Below are positions 52,674 to 60,870 of a stretch of DNA of 64,000 nt, in pieces. Location of the stretch: the NCBI GenBank assembly GCA_963725655.1, contig CAVRYY010000002.1, positions 310,001 through 374,000 of the forward strand. The letters are read 5' to 3'. The notes beneath the pieces were generated by a model. It did no database searches. It was not told where the DNA came from and saw nothing but the letters and a program-made list of their open reading frames with translations. This stretch comes from CAVRXT01 sp963725655 (GTDB lineage Bacteria; Acidobacteriota; Terriglobia; Acidiferrales; UBA7541). Every line of letters starts with the position of its first letter. The stretch's first letter is position 1. The position numbers and the translations under genes are program-made.

Positions 52674-53006
52674 CTACTGAATGAATCCCACAGTCGGCTC
52701 CGGCGTGGGGCCCGAACCTTCAGGAATCGTTCCGAACTGAGCTTCGTATCGCGCGATATTTTCCTGCAGTGCTCGCGACAGCCGCTTGGCGTGTCCCGGG
52801 CTCAGGATCATGCTCCCCACAAGTTTCCCCTGCGCGACCGTCGGAAAAACGTAGATAAAATTCAGCGTAAATTCCTCGCCATTGTGATGGATCACCGCGA
52901 GATTGGCGTACTGCCCCAATAGTTCCTTTTCATCCGCTTTAATCTGCACTTGCTGGTTTTGCTGGTTCGGTTGGTTTGCTTGTTGCGGTTTAGCTGGTTC
53001 GCTCAT
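52674..53006 (-). CDS. DUF3467 family protein
   Basis: Protein of 110 residues. ATG 53006 is preceded by GGGAGG. A Gln/Asn/Pro-rich N terminus (KPQQANQPNQQNQQVQIKAD) precedes the DUF3467 core: GQYANLAVIHHNGEEFTLNF, VFPTVAQGKLVGSMILSPGH and AKRLSRALQENIARYEAQFG. Function of the family is unknown. It is divergent from mntH and shares the ~110-bp control region. Confidence 0.8.
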   Translation of the reverse strand: MSEPAKPQQANQPNQQNQQVQIKADEKELLGQYANLAVIHHNGEEFTLNFIYVFPTVAQGKLVGSMILSPGHAKRLSRALQENIARYEAQFGTIPEGSGPTPEPTVGFIQ

Positions 53007-53064
53007 GGAGCCTCCCGGTTGATTCCCATAATTACTATAACAAACTGCCCGCGCACAAACCATA

Positions 53065-53122
53065 TTGACGCTTTTCGAAGTTAAGTGTAGTTTATATCTG
53101 TAGTTCATCATAGTTAACTATG
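53065..53122 (+). promoter_or_regulatory. Candidate promoter and operator of mntH
   Basis: TTGACG (53065-53070), 17 bp, TAGTTT (53088-53093). TAGTT recurs at 53101 and 53111. The last copy is part of the perfect 14-bp palindrome CATAGTTAACTATG (53109-53122), which includes the ATG start codon. A metal-responsive repressor (MntR or Fur type) bound there would stop transcription or translation initiation. Confidence 0.4.
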
Positions 53123-54421
53123 CCTGCGCCATCCACTTCCGAGTTAGCCGGTTCTGTTTCTGTGCCTTCTGCTGGCTCCGACGCTGCGCTATGTTCCCCC
53201 GTCGCGGCCCGGCGCTTGCCGCGCGAGGCATGGTTTTATCTGGGGCCCGCGTTCGTCGCTTCCGTGGCCTACATGGACCCCGGAAATTTCGCAACCAACC
53301 TCGAGGGCGGCGCGCGTTTCGGCTACCAATTGCTTTGGGTGCTGCTGTGGTCCAACGCCATGGCCATTTTGGTGCAGTATCTGGCGGCCAAGCTGGGAAT
53401 TGCCACCGGCAAAACTCTCCCTGAGAATTGCCGTGAAGAATTCTCCCGCCCCACCACTCTGCTGTTGTGGGTCGCCGCGGAAATTGGCGCCCTAGCCACC
53501 GATCTGGCCGAGTTTTTGGGAGCGGCTCTCGGCTTTTATTTGCTCTTCGGCATCCCTATGTTTCCCGCGGCGATTCTCACCGGCGTGGTGGTGATGGGCA
53601 TCCTGCTGATCGAGCACCTCGGCTTTCAGTGGCTCGAACGAGTGATCATGGTGTTCGTCGCGCTCATCGGCATCGCTTATGCTCTCGAGATGTTCGTCAG
53701 CAAACCGGCCTGGCGTCCCATCGCGTTTCACACTCTCGTTCCCGAAATTCACTCCTCTTCGATCTACCTGGCGGTTTCCATGCTTGGCGCCACGGTGATG
53801 CCGCACGTCATTTATCTGCACTCCGCGTTGGTCCTTCCGCGCCGCATCCCCGAAGACCGCGACAGCCATCACCACCGCAAGATGGAGTTGATTGACGTTC
53901 TGCTGGCCATGAACGGCGCTTGGCTGATCAATTCGGCCATGGTCGTCATGGCTGCCGCCGTTTTTTTCGGGCGCGGCATGCAGGTCTATTCGATTCAGGC
54001 CGCTCACGCGTCGCTTGGGCCGCTCCTCGGTAAGCTCGCCGGCACCGCCTTTGGCATCGCGCTGCTGTGCTCGGGACTTTCTTCCGCGAGCGTCGGCACT
54101 ATGGCCGGTCAGGTAATTATTCAGGGTTTTTTGCGAGTGCGCATGAGCATTTTTCTGCGCCGCCTGCTCACCATGATTCCCGCTATCGCCGTCATCGCCT
54201 ACGGCTTCGATGCGCTCAAGACTCTGGTCCTCAGCCAGGCCGTGCTCAGCTTCTGCCTGCCCTTCGCGCTGGTGCCGCTGCTGATTCTCACTCGCCGCAA
54301 AGGCCTGATGGGCGCGCATGCGAATCGTCCAATTACCAATTGGCTGGCTTACCTGACCACTGCGGTCATCCTGGCCATGAATGCCTGGCTGCTAGTCGCC
54401 ATCTTCCGCGGGGTTTCCTGA
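53120..54421 (+). CDS. mntH: Nramp-family divalent metal transporter
   Basis: Proton-coupled importer of Mn2+/Fe2+, 433 residues, eleven predicted helices. The TM1 metal-binding motif is YMDPGNFATNLEGGARFGY. TM6 contains GATVMPHVIYLHSALV, where the usual Asn after PH is Val. ELAEFLGAA appears as LAEFLGAALGF, typical for the family. A Ser/Ala-rich N-terminal tail of ~30 residues precedes the first helix. A cytochrome c gene follows 10 bp later. Confidence 0.92.
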   Translation: MPAPSTSELAGSVSVPSAGSDAALCSPVAARRLPREAWFYLGPAFVASVAYMDPGNFATNLEGGARFGYQLLWVLLWSNAMAILVQYLAAKLGIATGKTLPENCREEFSRPTTLLLWVAAEIGALATDLAEFLGAALGFYLLFGIPMFPAAILTGVVVMGILLIEHLGFQWLERVIMVFVALIGIAYALEMFVSKPAWRPIAFHTLVPEIHSSSIYLAVSMLGATVMPHVIYLHSALVLPRRIPEDRDSHHHRKMELIDVLLAMNGAWLINSAMVVMAAAVFFGRGMQVYSIQAAHASLGPLLGKLAGTAFGIALLCSGLSSASVGTMAGQVIIQGFLRVRMSIFLRRLLTMIPAIAVIAYGFDALKTLVLSQAVLSFCLPFALVPLLILTRRKGLMGAHANRPITNWLAYLTTAVILAMNAWLLVAIFRGVS

Positions 54422-54431
54422 TTTCCCGCGC

Positions 54432-54905
54432 ATGACTCCAGTGCCTGCGAGTCCGGTGCCCGCGCGCGCCCCGCACAACAGTAATTCAGCGGTCAAATTT
54501 ATTTTTTTCTTCATCATCGCCCTCGCGCTCGGCGCCACGATCCTCTTGTTGCGGCAGGACCAGGGCGATTGGACGCCTCCGCCCGAAGCTCGCCTGCAGA
54601 AAAATCCGGTTCAGGTGAACGAAAGCACTGTGGCGGGAGGGGAAGCGCTATACAAAGCGCGATGCGCAAATTGCCACGGCGAGAGCGGAAACGGAAATGG
54701 CGAGGAGGCTGCCAGATATCGGCCGGTGCCCGCCGACCTCACCAATCCCCGCGTCGGCAATCAGACCGAAGGAGAACTCTTCTGGAAAATTACCAATGGG
54801 CGCCGGCCAATGCCGTCATTTCGCAACAAACTCAGCGATGAAGAGCGCTGGGAGGTGGTGATCTACCTCCGAACGCTCCCTCAAAGTCCCAGCCAGCCTC
54901 GCTGA
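54432..54905 (+). CDS. Membrane-anchored c-type cytochrome
   Basis: Mono-haem class I cytochrome of 157 residues. One N-terminal membrane anchor (FIFFFIIALALGATILLL) places the domain in the periplasm. The haem site is ARCANCHGESGNGNG (CxxCH) and the distal Met is in GRRPMPSFRNKLS. WEVVIYLRTL is the C-terminal helix. Close coupling to mntH (10 bp) is notable; an electron-transfer partner is not identifiable here. Confidence 0.88.
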   Translation: MTPVPASPVPARAPHNSNSAVKFIFFFIIALALGATILLLRQDQGDWTPPPEARLQKNPVQVNESTVAGGEALYKARCANCHGESGNGNGEEAARYRPVPADLTNPRVGNQTEGELFWKITNGRRPMPSFRNKLSDEERWEVVIYLRTLPQSPSQPR

Positions 54906-54924
54906 ATCGCTCCGAATATTTCGC

Positions 54925-55386
54925 TTACTTCACTTTCGACAGCGCTTCCGAGACTTCCTTGATGTCCGGAACCTGCGGAATATCGTACTGCTTCACCCAA
55001 GCCACATTCCCGTTGCGGTCGACGATGGTGATCGAACGCCCGGTGATGCCTTTATCCGGCAGGTAGGCGCCAAACTTGTCGGCCACCGCTCCGCGCGGCT
55101 GGAAATCCGCCAGCAGCGGATATTGAATCCCCATTTTTTCCGCGAATGCCTTATGCGACCAGGTGCTATCGACCGAAAGCCCCAGGACTTGCGCGTCCAG
55201 CTGCTCGAACTGCTTAAACGTATCCACCAGCGAGGCATGCTCGTTGGTGCATACCGGGCTCCAATCCAACGGATAAAACACCATCACCACATTTTTCTTG
55301 CCCTTGAAATCGCTAAGCTTCACTTCTTTTTGATTTTGGTCCTTCAACGTAAAATCCGGCGCCGGTGATCCTACCGCGATTGCCAT
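54925..55386 (-). CDS. Peroxiredoxin (AhpC/TSA, AhpE/Bcp-like)
   Basis: Reduces peroxides with a catalytic Cys. ATG 55386 follows GGGAGG, giving 153 residues. The thioredoxin-fold signatures are APDFTLKDQNQKEVKLSDFK and VVMVFYPLDWSPVCTNE, whose peroxidatic Cys sits in P-x3-S-x2-C (Ser for the common Thr). LGLSVDSTWSHKAFAEKMGI and the late Arg in GRSITIVDRNG follow. No second Cys is present, suggesting a 1-Cys mechanism. Confidence 0.9.
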   Translation of the reverse strand: MAIAVGSPAPDFTLKDQNQKEVKLSDFKGKKNVVMVFYPLDWSPVCTNEHASLVDTFKQFEQLDAQVLGLSVDSTWSHKAFAEKMGIQYPLLADFQPRGAVADKFGAYLPDKGITGRSITIVDRNGNVAWVKQYDIPQVPDIKEVSEALSKVK

Positions 55387-55564
55387 AGTGCTTCCTCCCA
55401 AATTAGTTTTCGAAAATCAGTCTCAAAAAATGACCAACGCAAAAAATCGCGCATCTGAGTCCCCACAATCATACCCCACTTCGCCAGCTCTTTCTTCCGT
55501 CGCCACCAACCCAGACCTCAGCGTCTTCTCCCTCTCCGGCCGCGACTTCTGCTAACATCACCGC

Positions 55565-56185
55565 GTGGCGCGCATACAAGTCGAGACCTCCTACCCAGGC
55601 ATCCACTTTCTCGCGCGGAGCCGCAACTGGTATTGGCGCTTGCGAGGTTTCCCGCCCGAATGTGAGCATCTCGAAGGTGATCCGAAGTGGATGGCCGCGC
55701 TCCAGCCTGACGTACTGTATCTTCGCGGCAAAGCATCCAAGCGCCGCGATCCCGCTCGACCGGAAGCCTCGCTATGCCGGGATTGCCTGTTGCACATCCT
55801 GGTCAACGAAATCGCCACCCACGAAGGCAAGGTAGTCGCGTTCGAGCCGGATCCGCTGAGCTTTAGTCAATATTTCTACGTCGGCGCTGAAGACAACGAC
55901 GCAGCGGGCGTTACTCCCGAATTGGCGGCGGTCATCGAGCAGCGCCTCAAAAAGCTTCCCGCCAGGTGCGCTCGCTGCACCGCATCCGCCGCGTGGCTGT
56001 GGTTTACTCGCGACGAAATTGTCTCCCTTGAGGAGACCGAGAAAATCCAGGCCGCCGCAGGCGAGGCCCTTTGCCCCAATCACGCCGCGCAGCAAATGCG
56101 CGCTATGTTCGAGCGGATTCCTGAGGCCAACATTTTCTATATCAATCTGCCCTATGGCGATGCCGGAGCGTTTCTATGGTTCTAA
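55565..56185 (+). CDS. Uncharacterised protein with CxxC pairs
   Basis: A 206-residue soluble protein. Two CxxC motifs (LCRDCLLHIL and RCARCTASA) plus other Cys and His (LCPNHAAQQM) suggest zinc binding. ARSRNWYWRLRGFPPECEHL opens it, and NIFYINLPYGDAGAFLWF ends it. No signal or membrane helix. No family recognised. The downstream small gene is 39 bp away on the same strand. Confidence 0.55.
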   Translation: MARIQVETSYPGIHFLARSRNWYWRLRGFPPECEHLEGDPKWMAALQPDVLYLRGKASKRRDPARPEASLCRDCLLHILVNEIATHEGKVVAFEPDPLSFSQYFYVGAEDNDAAGVTPELAAVIEQRLKKLPARCARCTASAAWLWFTRDEIVSLEETEKIQAAAGEALCPNHAAQQMRAMFERIPEANIFYINLPYGDAGAFLWF

Positions 56186-56224
56186 TCGCCGCGCGGCCGC
56201 ACCGAAAGGCCCGCCGGAGGAGCC

Positions 56225-56575
56225 GTGGCTAAACCGCAGCGCCAGAAGAAAAAGCCGGATGCTCTGCTACCATCACCATCAGCGGAACCGTCAGCAGAAC
56301 CAATCGTTCTCACCGCCAGGTGGGGAGGGATCATGACGCTGCAGGATGCGGTCGAAAGATACCTCGCGCAGGCCGGCGAATACGGAAAAGTAGTCCCACT
56401 CTCGGTATTTGGCCTGCCCAAAAAGGAAACCGAAACCGTTCTCGCGGTATTCGACGAGGACTACCACATCAGCCGCTACTTCCACCTACGCAACGATTCC
56501 GGCGACCGCTACGACGTCAACGGCTTCCCGCAAACCCACGTCTCCATCGACGCCGAAATCGCCACGATTCTTTGA
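56225..56575 (+). CDS. Uncharacterised small protein
   Basis: A 116-residue protein from GTG 56225. The N terminus is basic and Pro/Ser-rich (KPQRQKKKPDALLPSPSAEP). The C-terminal ~75 residues, starting MTLQDAVERYLAQAGEYGKV, look globular, with FGLPKKETETVLAVFDEDYH and FHLRNDSGDRYDVNGFPQTH. A helix-rich winged-like fold is possible but not certain. It converges on the M49-like peptidase gene, 7 bp apart. Confidence 0.55.
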   Translation: MAKPQRQKKKPDALLPSPSAEPSAEPIVLTARWGGIMTLQDAVERYLAQAGEYGKVVPLSVFGLPKKETETVLAVFDEDYHISRYFHLRNDSGDRYDVNGFPQTHVSIDAEIATIL

Positions 56576-56582
56576 GAACCCG

Positions 56583-58313
56583 TTACCTCACCCCGTTCGG
56601 GAAGGAGAAAACCGGATCGATGTCTACAGGAATCGAGTCGGTTCTTTTCAACGCCACTCTCATCTCCGCGGGCATCGCGCCGTAACGATCGAACCACTCC
56701 TCCGCGCCTTGCCGGTCGCCCGTCGCCTCGATTTCCAAAAGCTTTTTCGCCAGCTCCGCGATCGCAGCAGGCATCTTCGCGAATTGCACCGCATACCGCT
56801 GCGATCCTGGATCGAAAGCAATCGCCCCGCGTTCCGACAGGAAATTGAACTCCATCATCTCACCGCGGCTGTGCGCCTCCCCCACCCCGAACCGAACCGA
56901 GCGCAGGTTCCCCGCGACGTATGACGCATAATACCCGTTCAAGTTTTCCTTGGGCAGCGCGCGGTGATCCACCAGCCATTTCAAGCACAACATGCCTACC
57001 ACATCCGCTTTCGATTCTTCCAGCGCGCTGTACGCCGGCCCGATCGCTTCGCGAATGTCTTTGCGTCCCGTCGAGGTGCGCGCGTATGCCGGCCCCAAGC
57101 CGTGCGAAATTTCATGCATCAGCGTGGACGCCAGGTACCCGTCGCCGCTCACCAACGCCGCCTGCTCGGGCATCATCATCATCTGCGCCACCGGTAGAAT
57201 CACGAACTCCACCCGCGCATCCATGAAATTCTTGAAAAATATCTTCTTCGACCCTTTCTGTTCATGCACCCGCGGATCGTTCGGCAAATTGTCGGCTACC
57301 GCCTGGTAGCCATGCCCCAAGTCGCCCGTTCGAAACGGCGCGTCCATCACCTCCATCGGCGATTGTTTCCCGCGCTTGGACGGCAAATCTTCCGCAGCTA
57401 GCGGCAACGACTCCTGCAGCTCCGGCACGAACTTCTGAAAGGTTTCGAGTTTCTGGCTCTGTTCCTCGTTGCGGATAAGAATCGAAGCTCCATAAGTTGT
57501 CTTCACTCCCAGCAAACCGTCCGTATACGATTCATAGGGGGCCAGGATCAGGTCGAATTTCGGATTCTTCAGTTCCAGCCAGGCAATGTCGCTGGGGTAG
57601 TAGTCGTCGGTCAGCAACGCTTTCGAGCGCAGCCGCAGAAACGTCGAGAACGCGGGATCGTCGCTGTAAACCGCGGCGTCCACCAAATCCTGCGCCATCG
57701 GCTCCAGAAATTCCTTGTACGCGACGTGGTACGGAATGGCTTCCAGATCGCCATCCTTGGTTTCTCGAATCACCGTCAGCGAGTTGTAGATGTCCGCGCG
57801 GCGCTCCGGGTGCTTCGCCACAAAGTCTTCAATCCGCTTCCGCGTCATATCCGCGGGATAGAATCCCCGGCCCGGTGGCGCTGCCTGGGTCCCTACGAAT
57901 GGTCGGTTTTCGTCGATCAAATCGAACCGGCTGCCATTGATCCACAGATAGCGGCGTAAAGTGACGTCCGCCGCACTCTTGCTGTTTTCCAGCGAGAGAT
58001 AGAGCTTCAAGTCTGCGACATCCGATTGCCGCCAATAGATGTCGTCGACCAACTGTGCCGCATCCACCAGTTTCAGTATCATTTGCCGTTCGCGCGCGGA
58101 ATATGCGCTGTCATCAAACGGCATCTTCACGTTCTTAAATTTGGCGAGCCGTTCCGCTGTGTCGGGCGCCACCACACGCTTTTCCGCCGGCGGCGATGTA
58201 CTTTCCACACGGGAGGCAGCTGGAGATTGCGCCTGGGAGAAAAGCAGTGGCAACAGGGCGACCGGCAAAATCGCGAGTACGGTAAACACAGTTCTCAATA
58301 TTCTGGTTTTCAT
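56583..58313 (-). CDS. Secreted M49-like (dipeptidyl-peptidase III family) metallopeptidase
   Basis: Exported protein of 576 residues. A signal peptide is followed by an Ala/Ser/Pro-rich stretch. The zinc site is HEISHG (His400, Glu401, His404), and EESKADVVGM downstream supplies the third ligand as EExxAD. Classical DPP III has the six-residue HExxxH spacing, whereas here it is five-residue HExxH. LKLYLSLENSKSADVTLRRY-type N-terminal helices and FFKNFMDARVEFVILPVAQM resemble family members of bacterial origin. Cleavage of short peptides in the periplasm is likely. Confidence 0.78.
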   Translation of the reverse strand: MKTRILRTVFTVLAILPVALLPLLFSQAQSPAASRVESTSPPAEKRVVAPDTAERLAKFKNVKMPFDDSAYSARERQMILKLVDAAQLVDDIYWRQSDVADLKLYLSLENSKSAADVTLRRYLWINGSRFDLIDENRPFVGTQAAPPGRGFYPADMTRKRIEDFVAKHPERRADIYNSLTVIRETKDGDLEAIPYHVAYKEFLEPMAQDLVDAAVYSDDPAFSTFLRLRSKALLTDDYYPSDIAWLELKNPKFDLILAPYESYTDGLLGVKTTYGASILIRNEEQSQKLETFQKFVPELQESLPLAAEDLPSKRGKQSPMEVMDAPFRTGDLGHGYQAVADNLPNDPRVHEQKGSKKIFFKNFMDARVEFVILPVAQMMMMPEQAALVSGDGYLASTLMHEISHGLGPAYARTSTGRKDIREAIGPAYSALEESKADVVGMLCLKWLVDHRALPKENLNGYYASYVAGNLRSVRFGVGEAHSRGEMMEFNFLSERGAIAFDPGSQRYAVQFAKMPAAIAELAKKLLEIEATGDRQGAEEWFDRYGAMPAEMRVALKRTDSIPVDIDPVFSFPNGVR

Positions 58314-58385
58314 CGGCTAAATTCTAACAGATAGGTCGGCTGTGGCTGTAGTTCCGAACGCCTTTTTATCGAAGGAACATTGTCC

Positions 58386-60176
58386 TTATTTCACGCTGAC
58401 CGGCACGCTCTGCTGCAGTCGCTGTCCAAAGCGCTCATGTTCCTCGCGCAGCGCCTCCGGCAAATGGCTTCCAAACTTCTCCAGAAATTCGCCAATCGCA
58501 GCATGCTCAGCGACCCAGTCTCCCGCATCCACGCGTAGTAACTCCGCCACGTTTTTCGCGGTAAGCGGCAGGCCCTGCAGCGGAAGCGAGTCTGGGCTCG
58601 GCACCAGTCCAATCGCCGTCTCCACCGCCCCGGCCCGGCCCTCGGTGCGATCTAAAATCCATTTCAACACCCGCACGTTCTCGCCATAACCCGGCCACAG
58701 AAATTTCCCGTCGTCGCCGCGCCGGAACCAATTCACGTGAAAAATCTTCGGCGGACGCGCCGCGCGTCGGCCCATCTCCAGCCAATGCCCGAAATAGTCC
58801 CCCATGTTGTATCCGCAGAAGGGAAGCATGGCCATCGGGTCGCGCCGCGTTACGCCCACTTGTCCGGACATCGCCGCCGTCGTCTCCGACGCCATCGACG
58901 CTCCCACGTACACGCCATGCTGCCAATTGTTCGATTCGTAGACCAGCGGCGCCAGTCGCGCCCTCCGCCCTCCGAACACGATCGCCGAAATCGGCACTCC
59001 CTCCGGGTCTTCCCAATGCTTCGAAATCGATGGCGCCTGGCTCGCTGCGATGGTGTACCGCGCGTTCGGATGCGCCGCCGTTCCCATCTCCGGATTCCAC
59101 ACCTGCCCGCGCCAGTTCAGCATTCCCGCGGGCGGCGGTATGTTGATTCCTTCCCACCACGGCTCGCGCTCTGGGGTGAGCGCCACATTGGTATAAATTG
59201 CGTCGTGATGCATGGATGACATCACATGGGGATTCGTTTTCGCGCTGGTTCCCGGAGCCACCCCGAAAAATCCCGCCTCCGGATTGATCGCCCGAAGCAT
59301 TCCGTCCGCGCCGACGCGCAGCCATGCGATGTCGTCGCCTACCGTCCACACTCGATAGCCCTGGTCTTCCAGGCTCGATACCATCATCGCCAGGTTCGTT
59401 TTCCCGCAGGCGCTCGGAAACGCCGCGCACATGTAGGTCACTTTACCGCTGGGATCTTCCAGGCCCAGGATCAGCATGTGTTCCGCCATCCAGCCTTGCT
59501 CCCGCGCCATCCAGCTCGCGATCCTCAACGCAAAACACTTCTTACCCAGTAATGCGTTCCCACCGTATCCGGAACCTACGCTCCAGATCAGCCGCTCTTC
59601 CGGGAAGTGCATGATGAATCTTCGGTTCGGATCCAAATCGCCTAGCGAATGCAGCCCGGGCACAAATTCTTCCCCGCGCTTCAGGCGGTCCATCGCCTTG
59701 GGTCCCAGCCGCGACAGCTTTCTCATGTTCGCCACTACGTAAGGGCTGTCTGTAATTTCCACGCCCACGCGGCTTCCCGGAGACTCCGCCGGGCCCAGAA
59801 TATAAGGAACCACGAACATTGTGCGCCCGTGCATCGCGCCGTCGAACAGCGGACGCAGCTTTGCCTTTGCCGCTGCCGGATCCATCCAATTATTGGTCGG
59901 GCCGGCGTCTTCCTCTTTGCGCGTGCAAATGAACGTCAGGTTTTCGGTGCGGGCTACGTCGTTGGGATCGCTGCGGTGCAGGTACGACCGGGGAAAGGTC
60001 TTCTCGTTCAGGCTTAGGAAGGTGCCGTCCTGCAGCATCCCCTTCACCAGTGTTTCGTATTCCTGCAACGAGCCATCGCACCACACAATCTTGGCGGGCT
60101 TGGTTAGGGTGGCGCACTCCTCCACCCAATGCTCAAACGATTTTGACAATTCCCGTCTCCTACGCCGAAAAATCAC
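58386..60176 (-). CDS. pckG: GTP-dependent phosphoenolpyruvate carboxykinase
   Basis: Converts oxaloacetate and GTP to phosphoenolpyruvate, the gateway of gluconeogenesis. With ~590 residues the size is typical of the GTP type. The kinase loop is FPSACGKTNLAMM, with the active Cys. RFIMHFPEERLIWSVGSGYG, the nucleotide site VWTVGDDIAWLRVG and NWFRRGDDGKFLWPGYGENV are diagnostic. GTG 60176 opens an Arg-rich leader; TTG 60149 with AGGAG upstream may be the true start. It lets cells growing on lactate or rhamnose-derived pyruvate make sugars. Confidence 0.94.
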   Translation of the reverse strand: MIFRRRRRELSKSFEHWVEECATLTKPAKIVWCDGSLQEYETLVKGMLQDGTFLSLNEKTFPRSYLHRSDPNDVARTENLTFICTRKEEDAGPTNNWMDPAAAKAKLRPLFDGAMHGRTMFVVPYILGPAESPGSRVGVEITDSPYVVANMRKLSRLGPKAMDRLKRGEEFVPGLHSLGDLDPNRRFIMHFPEERLIWSVGSGYGGNALLGKKCFALRIASWMAREQGWMAEHMLILGLEDPSGKVTYMCAAFPSACGKTNLAMMVSSLEDQGYRVWTVGDDIAWLRVGADGMLRAINPEAGFFGVAPGTSAKTNPHVMSSMHHDAIYTNVALTPEREPWWEGINIPPPAGMLNWRGQVWNPEMGTAAHPNARYTIAASQAPSISKHWEDPEGVPISAIVFGGRRARLAPLVYESNNWQHGVYVGASMASETTAAMSGQVGVTRRDPMAMLPFCGYNMGDYFGHWLEMGRRAARPPKIFHVNWFRRGDDGKFLWPGYGENVRVLKWILDRTEGRAGAVETAIGLVPSPDSLPLQGLPLTAKNVAELLRVDAGDWVAEHAAIGEFLEKFGSHLPEALREEHERFGQRLQQSVPVSVK

Positions 60177-60870
60177 GCGCTAACGCCGGCAGGCTCCTGT
60201 CCGAGACTGCGTGCCAATCCTCCAACTATATCAATGGTTCAATTCTCAGAAGTCTAGGCCAGCGCTATGGGATTTGCAACAAACCAGGCATGCAGAGGTG
60301 CGTAGTCCATAAGTGCATGGTTCTGCGGTGCATTCCACCTTCCGTAAGCAGCGCCCGGCACGCATATCCCACGGAAATGATCTATTCCCGCGCCTCCCGT
60401 CAGAGTGCTAGCCTCGCACAGCCATGCGAGCGAGCGAGCCAGAGTCAAAACCGGGATAGCAGCACAACAGCAAAAGGGGACGAAAAGCTAAATAGCAACA
60501 CCGCCAGGATGCCCCATTGGATGTGTATGAAAACAAACGACGAAAGTTAGCCGAATCCAGGCAAATTACAGAACACACTTTCCAAAGCCGATGCCGCTGG
60601 GCGGTCTGGATCCGGGAATTCGTCCGGGCAAGAAAAAAGAAGGGCCTACCTAATCTCGCAATGACAGGGGCGTTGCAGCGTCACCGCCGAGGGGTTCGGC
60701 CCTTCTGTGTATTTCGACGCAACCACTCGCCAACGGTGAGCACCAGCGAGGGAGGTTTTTTCAGTCACCGTCTCGGCGCCTGTCGCCGGCCTCAACAAGC
60801 GATGCCGCGAAGTTATCGGTTGGCGTATGATGGCCGTTCCTCTAAGTCCGGTTTACCCATCGTGGGGGTC
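60177..60870. other. Intergenic region with an inverted repeat
   Basis: About 690 bp without a convincing gene. GAAGGGCC (60639-60646) pairs with GGCCCTTC (60698-60705) across 51 bases; read on the minus strand the second arm is followed by TTTTTT. Inside lies CTCGCAATGACAGG, which resembles a dispersed bacterial REP-like element. Open frames crossing the region have no protein character. Confidence 0.4.

Noticed and set aside
60050..60550. Plus-strand frame of 166 codons upstream of the FadN-like gene
   Set aside because: Starts antisense in pckG, low-complexity composition, no family signature.
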